NCBI RefSeq assembly: GCF_041381155.1
Contig: NC_091140.1
Location: forward strand, 20,488,864-20,552,863
DNA: 64,000 bases
Direction of reading: 5' to 3'
Source of the DNA: Argopecten irradians
Lineage: Eukaryota > Mollusca > Bivalvia > Pectinida > Pectinidae
The number at the start of each line of letters is the position of its first letter. The first letter of the stretch is position 1. Shown in pieces: positions 47,401-59,400 of this stretch. Made by a program: the position numbers and the translations under genes. Under the pieces are notes generated by a model, which was given only the letters and a program-made list of their open reading frames with translations, had not been told where the DNA came from and searched no databases.

Positions 47401-50400
47401 TAACCCTGGTAGGTTAGAGAAAGTATTCCTGTTGTGTAGGGTTATGGTGTTATTTTATGATATAACCCTGGTAGGTTAGAGAAAGTATTCCTGTTGTATA
47501 GGGTTATGGTGTTGTTTTGTGATATAACCCTGGTAGGTTAGAGATAGCTTTCCTGTTGTGTAGGGTTATGGTGTTATTTTGTGATATAACCCTGATAGGT
47601 TAGAGAAAGTATTCCTGTTGTGTAGGTTATGGTGTTATTTTGTGATATAACCCAGGTAGGTTAGAGAAAGTATTCCTATTGTGTAGGGTTATGGTGTTAT
47701 TTTATGATATAACCCAGGTAGGTTAGAGAAAGTATTCCTGTTGTGTAGGTTATGGTGTTATTTTGTGATATAACCCAGGTAGGTTAGAGAAAGTATTCTT
47801 GTTGTGTAGGGTTATGGTGTTATTTTGTGATATAACCCTAGTTGGTTAGAGAAAGTATTCCTGTTGCGTAGGGTTATGGTGTTGTTTTGTGATATAACCC
47901 TGGTAGGTTAGAGAAAGTATTCCTGTTGCGTAGGGTTATGGTGTTGTTTTGTGATATAACCCTAGTTGGTTAGAGAAAGTATTCCTGTTGTGTAGGGTTA
48001 TTGTGTTATTTTGTGATATAAACCTGGTAGGTTAGAGAAAGTATTCCTGTTGTGTAGGGTTATGGTGTTGTTTTGTGATATAACCCTGGTAGGTTAGAGA
48101 AAGTATTCCTGTTGTGAAGGGCTATGGTGTTATTTTGTGATATATTGATTAAACTTACCCATTCCAGACAATAGTTTTAGCTCTGCTGATAACTGTTTCA
48201 AATGCTTTAGAGGACTCCGGTCCAATATCCAAGCCCTGTAATAGTTAAAGGTATGTGTAATGGTAGTGTTCAGATGTAAATCAATAATTTGAAGCAGTTT
48301 AATCATAAATCATGAAAAACACAAAATGGAAGCATGTTAAACATATTGTGATTTAATTGACCAGAGGAAAATAAAATGTCGGCGACTTATTACCATGTGG
48401 CCATCAGGAATTCCAGATTCCACAGTAGCTGCTCCAACTGCTGCGTCTTCAGCAAACTTGTCCCCTGTAACAAAGTCGACAGGTAGATGGATCTGTACAC
48501 CCTTGTCCTTAGCTTTGTCCATTAGTTTCTGGATGATCTTAGATCCCTCCTCGTCATACAGGGAACCGCCAATCTATCAAATCAACAATGAAACTAAATA
48601 TATCAAATCAACAATGAAACTAAATATATCAAATCAACAATGAAACTAAATATATCAAATCAACAATGAAACTAAATATATCAAATCAACAATGAAACTA
48701 AATATATCAAATCAACAATGAAACTAAATATATCAAATCAACAATGAAACTAAATATATCAAATCAACAATGAAACTTAATATATCAAATCAACAATGAA
48801 ACTAAATATATCAAATCAACAATGAAACTAAATATATCAAATCAACAATGAAACTAAATATATCAAATCAACAATGAAACTAAATATATCAAAACAACAA
48901 TGAAACTAAATAAAACCAATATTTAATTTTTTTACAATTTCGATTCCTCATCAAACAGGGAACCACCAATCTATCAAATCAACAATAAAACTAAATAAAA
49001 CCAATATTAAATCTTTTTTGATCTTAAATTCCTCATCATACAGGGAACCGCCAATCTATCAAATCAACAATGAAACTTAATATATCAAATCAACAATGAA
49101 ACTAAATATATCAAATCAACAATAAAACTAAATAAAACCAATATTTAATCTTTTGAGATCTTAAATTCCTCGCCAATCTATCAAATCAACCATTTTAATA
49201 CATGTAAAAGTCCATGAGAAAATTGCATCACAACTACCTTTTCTTACATAATGCATTTATAAATAAGTTCAAATAAATTTACTTGTTTGTTGGGCAATGT
49301 AAGGTTTCAATGCCTATAACCTTACAATCAAAACATGTTAATCAAGTCTAAAATGTTCTGATTCACAACCTCTGAGCTCATATGGTATTTTAAAGTCATT
49401 CAAATCAATTTTTAAAAGAAATATTGTTTTATGACAGTAGGACTAAATGATGTACATAGTACTGGGACAATTGACAAACAGACAATAATCACAACTGATA
49501 GAATCTTGGTAATTTAAAAACATTAAAAACATCATGATTATGAAGCTGTGATTGCAAAATTTATTAATTGGGTTAAAATCAATTTTTCATTGTAGTATAT
49601 CACTTTGTCATCTAAAATCATTTTACATATATCTTGTAATATGGATGTCCCTTTCCCTTTATCAAGGATTTTACAATCTATCAGTTGTATTCAGACTTTC
49701 GACTCTCACCTGCATGTTTTTGAGGACCTTAAGGAAGGTGAAGGCCATACCACCTCCGATAATCATTTCGTTGACCTTGTCCAACATGTTCTCTATCAGT
49801 TGGATCTTATCCGCCACCTTGGCTCTGTAACCAGACAACAATCATGTACAAACGTTTTCATTTCTATTTGACCTAAAAACACCATATCAAGACAAACGTT
49901 CACCTCCAAAACAAATATTTATTTATAAAATATGACTTCATATCTTTTTTACTGCATCATTAATTATCGCACCTCGGACAGAAATGTCCCCAAATGATTG
50001 GCGGAGAGCCGTCACGTGGTGACCCCCTAACACTTTATAGGGGGTCAGTAAATTTTATTATGGTGCAATATGGCGGCTGTCGCCCTCGCTTCAAAATTTA
50101 AACACATTCTCTTCAACTAAATATACCACTTCATTACCGTAAAACTATATATTACTTGTTAATTTTTGTGTAAAAATAATTTTAATCGTTTTAATACTTC
50201 AAATTAAATGAAATGCATTTTTTTAAATACGAGTTGCTTCCCCTACTCCAGTTTGAAAGTTGATGACGAGGCGAAAGTCAAACGTAGCAATTCAAGCATT
50301 TTCTAGACTGTGATTATAAACAAATGGAGGTGTTCGGACCCACAGATCAATCCTCACTCTACAACCAATTTTTCGGCATAACTTTTCAGTGATTATCTCA

Positions 50401-53400
50401 GCAAGAATGCACAGATGATCAAGGAGATTGTGCTTAAAATGTTAGATGGATGTTTGTGTCATTCTTGTTTGTGATGCTTTCAATATACAGACGGTCTGGT
50501 GTAGTATTAAGGTAGGCCTAATGTGTACATAGGAATGTCGAACTATTGATTTATGAATTATTCAGTATTATTCTGCAGGTTCCTTATACAGTGTATTTGA
50601 AAATTCTTGAAATTAATAAATGAATAAATAAATGTATAGCCTACTGAAGTAGGCCAATTATTTTAAAAGTGTCGATTGTTTGTTATCATTCGCCAGTATG
50701 ATTTAAGTTTGATTTCATATTCTTGACCAAACAAATACTATGAAATAGGAAAAAAAGAATTAATGAAACAATTAAATGGTCCTCGATGCGATAAATTCGT
50801 TATATAGTCAGTTACTGACCCCCTATAAAGGCATAGAGGGTCAGTAAGAAGTATAGGAGGCTCGGGCTACGCCCTCGCCCCCTATAAATCTAACTGACCC
50901 TCTATGCCTTTATAGGGGGTCAGTAACTGACTATATAACTAATAATATGATTCAATTTATTTAGCCTGTACAGTAGGTACAAGTAAGTTACTACTAGATA
51001 CAATATACACACCAACAAAAGTGCAAAGAACAAACAACGAAAACAAATTGCACAGAACAGGAATACAACTGTATGTGTCTAATGCCCTCTATAAGAGGGA
51101 CCACAGAATCAAACCAAAAATAGATTTCTGGAAATCCCCTTTTGGGCAGAAGATTTCATAGAGAGGTAAATGTTTCAGAGCCTGCTGGTTAGGTATTCAG
51201 GGTGCATCAGTTTCAAATGTTTAATGTGTAGGTTAGGCAATACATGTAGATGTTAAATGTGTAAAGAAATTTTGAAATTTGTTTTAAGTCTGTTTCTAAC
51301 AGGCGAGATAATCACGATTGCAATTTTATGAAAATTTTTATCAATTTTTAGTGCGGAAATCAAACCAAGATGGAAATCCCCACTTCAGTCTAGCAAGTAG
51401 GTACTTCTTTAACAATCTTTATTCACAGTTGTAGTGATAAATAGCCGGATTTAAAAACTTCATTTAATCTGGACATTGGCTAATGTTGTCGTATATGGGA
51501 AATCATTTGGTTCTGCGGTCTCTTTAATACTTCAGTGCTTACCCGCCAAGAATGGCCAGGAAAGGTTCTACAGGGTTAACTAATGCCTTGGAGAAGTAAG
51601 TCAGTTCTTTCTTCAGCAGGTATCCTGAAGCCTTCTGTGAAAGCTGACAGCCCACCATTGAACTGAAAAAATTAAACAATATAAACAGAATCACCATATG
51701 TACTACAATACAGTACTAATGTACTTGAGAATGGAACGATATGTGTCATACATATACAACCAACTTTCTTTCATGTCTACTAAATTTTACGATCACTATT
51801 TCAAAACAAGTCCATAAAAATTAATGTTCTTAAAAAATATATATGTGTATAATGCATATAGACAAGATTATTGATCCATAAGACTGTCAGGTTTTGCTTT
51901 GTATTATTTTTGTTGATAGTGGAAGTCGATGCACTGTACAGTACTAATTTTTTGATACAGTATTATTTTTGTGATACGATACAATACTACTTTTACGGCA
52001 TACTAGTGTTGTGATACAGTTAGTTTTACCTGTAGTCTGATAGTTTAAAAAAAACTTCAAATCAGCCAAGTATTAACAGATAATATTAGTATACCTGTGT
52101 GCTCTATGAGCAGTGCCGAAAGCATCGTTTACATAAACATCTCCAAGTTTTGACAAAGATGCCCGGAATTTATCTACCTCTGCCGTTTCTGCTTTTACCT
52201 ACAACAAAATGCAATTATAGTTAGTGACTTTACAGATAAGAATTGTCGGATTAAAAACTTCTTTCATATTTTAAAAAAGAAAAATTTTGACATTAGAAAG
52301 CATGAAAAATCAAAATTGAAAATGATTAAATTCATATTTACTCAAGTTATCATGTTCACAACATTTACAGCGCCGTTACAACAAGTGTTCCTATTTACAT
52401 TCATTCACTCGATAGACACGTTGGCTGGTAGCTGATCTAGTAGGCTGGTAACTGATGCAGTAGATTAGATTTTAGGTGGCATGTAACGAAGGCACTGATT
52501 GGGTGAAGCATCGGCAGCCCGACTGATTGCCCCCTGACCGACAAGATCGCCGACAACATTGAGAAGTAGGCGGAGCCAGCGGGTCTTTGATGTTCATACC
52601 CGACTCTGTTGTACAATGTGTTTGATCATGTTGTGTACTATTTAATTTTTTACAATGTATATATTCAATCACTGTATTAAAAATTCGTTATTGTTTTGTT
52701 TCACTTATCAAGCGAATGTTTTGAGGATGTTTTGTTCATAAATTATTGGCCATTTCTCTGGACTTTGGGGAGTATTCATACTGTAGCGTAACGTTATGTA
52801 TCTAATCTAGCAACGTTCCAATGGATCAAACTTTTCATCGTGTTTGTTAATGTGTTGGGTTTAGATCTATAGTAACCTTGTAGCTTGTCAGTTTTGCTGT
52901 AATAATATTACCAACCACTTATTGAAAATCCTAAATATATGACAGTTTAGGACTCGTCTTATAAATCCCACGTGTGTTTTGACTTTTTGCACACGGCCTG
53001 CAGCCAGGACATGTTATGGCGGTTCCCTACGTAATGAGCATCGCTAGATCTATAAGGAGTTTCATATGCAATTTTACAAGAAATATGAAGATTTGTTAAA
53101 ATATCTAAAATAAAGAAATACTAGTCAAGTGAATGTTGATGCAATTTGAAGAATATTTGTTTTGTTTTTAAGTAGATACACACGCATTGTTGATGATACA
53201 TTGTAGATAGATCGGTTAAGCTAACTAGCCATTCAGTTTCATTAAGCTGGATGAGAAGCCCGAGAGTAGCATCCAGTACCAATTTACCTGTGGATTTGGC
53301 GACAGTACTCGAGTCTATAAATAACACGGCTACAGTACACTCATTCAATACACCGATACAAGTCAGCGGTAGAGCGGTAGGGGTTTATATACACGCGTCG

Positions 53401-56400
53401 TTCTCAGTTGGGGTAGCACGGCTGTAAATATCTTATCAGAATATATTCCAATCAAACACGGTTTTGATACATACCTGGATGTTAGTAGGGGATGTTGTTC
53501 TAGTTGTAGACGTCGAGTTTGGATGCATTGCCTAAATACTTATAATTTAATTTGATTCATATTTGCGCGACCCTCACAGGTAATGTTCTCGGAGGTTGGT
53601 GCATGCGCGGCGGTAGTTTGATTTTAGCCGAGAAATTTGTCAACACTAGATTCAAATGCATCTCTCTGATTAAATACTGGTGACAAAGTTTTAAAAAATC
53701 TACGCCTACAGCTGGAATAGCATCCCTACTGACATCCAGGTATGTGTCAAAGACGTGTTTTATCGGAATATATTTTGACAAGACATGATGGTTGGTCGTA
53801 CATTGTACCCGATTTGGTTTCCTGCACCTTGCGGTAAAGTTATAATTTGTCAGAAGCAGGTGATTTCTTTTTCGACTGACTTTTCCGCTACAACAGTAGC
53901 TCTTTCCATACGTACTTCACTGATTAGCGCTGATTCAGAGTCTATACATGAGGTAATTAAAATGTATTTGTGTAATCTTTTTACATTATGAAGCTTACGA
54001 TGCCGATCATTTTATGTATATGGTACAGCCCACGTTTCTGATCTTAGTAATCGACGACAGATATTTCCGACTGTTTAGCTCCGCCCCTACATTGAAGCGA
54101 CAGCCAATGAGAGCTGTGCTTACACAGTTTATTGAATGTCGTTGGCAAACTGACTAGATACCATGCAACCTGACTAGCTACCAATCAACGGAACCACCTA
54201 CTAGACTGGCCGTCACACGTACGCTTGTTGTAACGGCGCTGTAATAATTATAATTGTAAAGGGCAATAATTCCATAAGTTACAATTGATTCAAGCTGATT
54301 TTTTTAACTCATGCGAGATCTTTCCAATGCTAGTCTATATACAAAGTTTCATTAAGCTCGGTTTATATTTACTCAAGTTATCGCTAGTGTTGTATTGATG
54401 ATCGGCAATAATCGATTAACTGGCTAGATGACCCTCAACCGATCCGATGATCGATTGAAAATGTCATAATCGATCATCGGGAAAAAAATTAAACTGATTG
54501 GGAATCAAATATTTTTCTATTAAAAACCTAAAATACACTGAAAACTCCCTAACATTCCTCCATGTCAATAATTTTCACCAAATACAGTCAAAAACAGGCA
54601 TGAAATTTTTGTTTTCAACATTCTATCCACTGCTCATAACAGAGAGGGCAAAACAAGCTTTTAATATATAGATTATAGGCAATTTGAATAGAAAATTGAA
54701 CCGATCATTTTGTGCGATTATCGGATCGGATGAGTCTTCCGATTCCAACCGATGATCGATTATCATTTTTAGCCGATTATACAACACTAGTTATCGCATG
54801 GTCAGGTGACCTAAAAATGTGTCATTCAACCAAACTCCTTATAAATCTCTGATAAATGCACACCTTGGCCCCTTCAGAGTTTACACCCTTGCCTTCTTCT
54901 TCTATATGGAATCGTAGATTCTCTAAGAGAATGACTGATCCGGGGGCAGGGTCAGCACAGGCCTTTTCTACCTCTTCACCGATACAGTCTGATAGGAACA
55001 GAACCTCCCTGTCAATTTAAGGGAGACAACTCATTAACTCACAAATTTATTAGTGAGCCTTTTTTTGTCAGGCATTGACCCCCTGATATGTATTGGTATA
55101 CTATTCCTATCATTGTCAAATATTCAGGTGTGACAGAGTTATCTCCCTTGAAGGAAGGTATCGATTCTGACATCATTATTTGAGTGCCAAATTAAAATTG
55201 CTTTCTTTAAGGTACATAACTCTTGCATACATGGCGTCACAATCAATACATACCTTAAAGGGGAGATAACTCTCTGATATATAAAGATTAAGAATAACAT
55301 GGAGAAAGGCGCTGATAATTAAAATAAGTTGTGCTTATGATGAATCCCATATTTTCAATAATAGATACGTTTAAATCAATAACTTGGAACAGAACTACAG
55401 ACAAATCAAATTACAAAAATTAGGGCTCATTGCAATTTTTCTTAATCCTGTTCTGTGTGGTAACTGGTACGTCCACAACGGTTTTAAATGCTTACATGTA
55501 CATTAACATTTTTTCTTTTCATTTCTTTTCAATTTCACAGTATATATTGCATTGAAAGATGACACAGTACATAAAATGACAGAAAGTACTAACTACACTA
55601 TATATCCCAGGGCCATTTCATGGAGGGGACATCCAACATATTTATATCAGTAAGAAATAATGTCATCAAACTGATCACCATCATACACACTGTTTTATTA
55701 TTATCAGTTTCTTTATAGCTATTTACTTACTTGCCGAGAAGTGTTTTCAGTTCCGCAGCAACTGGAGACATTGAGTATTTGTCTTGTCGACGTCCATCGG
55801 GGCGACCAAGATGGCTCATAAGTACCACACTCTTAGCTCCATTGTCCAGGGCATGTTTGATTGTAGGAATGGCTGCCACAATCCTAATCAACAAATAGGC
55901 ATGTCATGTACATGTATATTAATCTACTTGTATATACTGTTATAATTTATTACCAATTTATTAATAGTTTATGAACATTCTGTCTAGCTAGCTTATACAT
56001 AATTTTCATTTTTTTTTATTGATAATTCATACCTCATAATTGCACTACAAAATAAAAAGTTAAAAACCATACGCAATTTCAAAATAAAGCTGCTTTCATG
56101 ACAATAATTTATAACATGTTTTACCTGATATTGCATGTCATTGTGAACATTTTAATGTAATGTTCCTTTTTAATTTATCTATGATTTGTAGTTCACTGCA
56201 TTTGTTAATGAATAAAAAATTAACAATACATGACTGAAGGGATACATTGTACATTCAATAAAATGAATACCTACCTTTGTGTGTTTGTTATTTTCCCATC
56301 TTTCAATGGAACATTAAAATCAACTCTGAAATAAATTCAAACAAATCTCTTTATCTATTTTATATTAATTGCAAATTTACAACATAGCTTTTACATTTAA

Positions 56401-59400
56401 CGTACATGTAACTTTAAAAAGTGTGAATGTAAGAACTCAATGTTGAAATAATTGACAATACACTGAATCAATGCATAATACATATTACAGTGGAGCTCTT
56501 TTTCAAAATGCAATTGACCATAATGTTTTGAATATTGTGACAATACCGTAAACACAATTTTGATAAATCCTAAACCTGGCAAAGACTCTCTGATTTGGTT
56601 TTCACATTGAAATTATTGAATTTGTATTCTTAGTTAGGAAAAGGCATTTCTGGTGCATCTTAATAAAGAGCTGCAGCACAAATACTTAATACTTCCTATT
56701 AACTGAAATGCTCTTACTTGAATGATATTTTTGTTGGACTGGAATTTCCCATTTTTGATAATAACAAGAGATCCCAATGGGATCTTGGCACCCACCAAAG
56801 AATGATCTACATCTAACAATGGAAAGAGAGATCTTTTCTATGCTTTTCAAACTTTTTCAAACATACTACGCATAAAGTATGAGAAATAGCGGTAACAAAC
56901 TTCAATTATCAAAATCCAAGATGGCTGTCTGTTGGCCATCTTGTTCACCGATCAGTCTTAAAATGCAATATGCACAACTACGGTCCTTGGGAAACCTACA
57001 TATGAAATTTGAGAAAGATCCCTTTAGTATTTTCTGAGAAATAGATGTAACAATTTTGAACTACCAAAATGCAATTCATATATTTAGGGTCCTATGGGAA
57101 CCTATATGAAATTTGAGAAAGATCCCTTCCGTACTTTCTGAGAAATAGCGGTAACAAACTTTAATTACCAAAATCCAAGATGGCGACCAGTTGGCCATGT
57201 TGTTAACCGATTGGTCCTGAAATGCAATATGCACAACTAGGTCCCTAGGGGACCATGAAATTTGAGAAAAATCCCTTCAGTACTTTCTGAGAAATAGTGG
57301 TAACAAACTTTAACTAACAAAATCCAAGATGGCTGCCTGGCGGCCATCTAATTGACCGATCGGTCGAAAAAAGCAATATGCACAACTAGGTCCCTAGGTG
57401 AACATATACATATGAAATTTGAGAAAGATCCCTTTAGTACTTTTTGAGATATAGCGATAACAAACTTTAACTAACAAAATCCAAGATGGCTGCCCGGCGG
57501 CCATCTTGTTGATCAATCTATCCCAAAATGCAATATGCACATTTAGGGTCCTAGGGTGAACCTACATATGAAATTAATTTGAGAAAGATCCTTTCCGTCT
57601 TTCTGAGAAATAGTGGTATAACAAACTTTAATTACCAAAATCCAAGATGGCGGCCAGTTGGCCATCTTGTTAACCGATTGGTCCCGAAATGCAATATGTA
57701 CAAATAGGTCCTTAGGGGACCATGAAATTTGAGAAAAATCCCTTCAGTACTTTCTGAGAAATAGTGGTAACAAACTTTAACTACCAAAATCAAAGATGGC
57801 TGCGCATGCCTGGCCGCCATCTTGTTGATCAATCTATCCCAAAATGCAATATGCACATTTAGGGTCCTAGGGTAAACATACATATGAAATTTGAGAAAGA
57901 TCCTTTCTGTCTTTCTGAGAAATAGTGGTGTAACAAACTTTGAATTACCAAAATCCAAGATGGGGATTAGTTGCCATCTTGTTGACCGATTGGTCGAAAA
58001 AAGCAATATGCACAACTAGGTCCCTGGGGGAACACATACATATGAAATTTGAGAAAGATCCCTTCCGCACTTTCTTAGAAATAGCAGTAACAAACTTTAA
58101 TTACCAAAATCCAAGATGGCGGCCAGTTGGCCATCTTGTTAACCGATTGGTCCCGAAATGCAATATGTACAACTAGGTCCTTAGGGGACCATGAAATTTG
58201 AGAAAAATCCCTTCAGTACTTTCTGAGAAATAGTGGTAACAAACTTTAACTACCAAAATCAAAGATGGCTGCGCATGCCTGGCCACCATCTTGTTGATCA
58301 ATCTATCCCAAAATGCAAGATGCACATTTAGGGTCCTAGGGTGAACCTGCATATGAAATTTGAGAAAGATCCTTTCTGTCTTTCTGAGAAATAGCGGTAT
58401 AACAAACTTTAATTACCAAAATCCAAGATGGCAACCAGTTGGCCTTCTTGTTGACCGATCGGTCGAAAAAAGCAATATGCACAACTAGGTCCCTCGGGGA
58501 ACATATACTATGAAATTTGAGAAAGATCCCTTTAGTACTTTCTGAAATATAGCGGTAACAAACTTTAACTAACAAAATCCAAGATGGCTGCCTGGCGACC
58601 ATCTTGTTGACCGATCGGTCCCAAAATGCAATATGTACAACTAGGGCCCTGGGGGAACCTATCAAATTTGAAAAAGATCCCTTTAGCACTTTCTGAGAAA
58701 TAGTGGTAACAAGAATTGTTTACGGACGGACTGACGGATGGAAGGACCACGGACGAAAAGCAATATTTGAATAGCCCACAATCTAAAAAGAGTAGGATGA
58801 GTTGTTAAAATGATACATTGATATGTATAACGTTACAGCATTTTTGTGAATCGAGAAGTGATACACTAATGAAAACCAATTGTATGCACTATATATACTG
58901 ATCCAACCCTTATAGAGTCCATAATATCCACAAACTAATGATTAATGAAACTACCAGCTACACTTTTATTTGTTTTTTTGTTACATGTAGAGTGACTGGG
59001 TATTGTACAATAAAAAATTATATACATTGTACTAGGGGGCACGGGATATGTAGATAGCTTCTGCTATTCATAGCCGCTATGAAAATTAGAAAAATACATG
59101 TACATTCAATGATTTTCAATCCCTATGTAACAGTATCAGCTCCATCACTAAATAAGCTTATGGCAATTTTGAAATCTGACAGATGGGGTGATCCCGATCT
59201 ATGGGTAACAGAGAGTGATGAGAACAATGATCCATAGACTATTCTATTTGTTTAAAGGATATAAGACAATGTCACCCCCTGTTTGGAGCCTCATATGTCA
59301 TGTACACGATATACGTGACATTCAAGCCGTCCTTGATAGAAGTCAAGGTCAGGCGGGCGAATGCATTCTAAAGATGTTTTTATAGTGCAGATTACAGATG

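Noticed and set aside
57632-58750. Several open frames with [13 protein letters not shown]
   Set aside because: They are translations of the 155-bp repeat on the minus strand, recurring with the unit.
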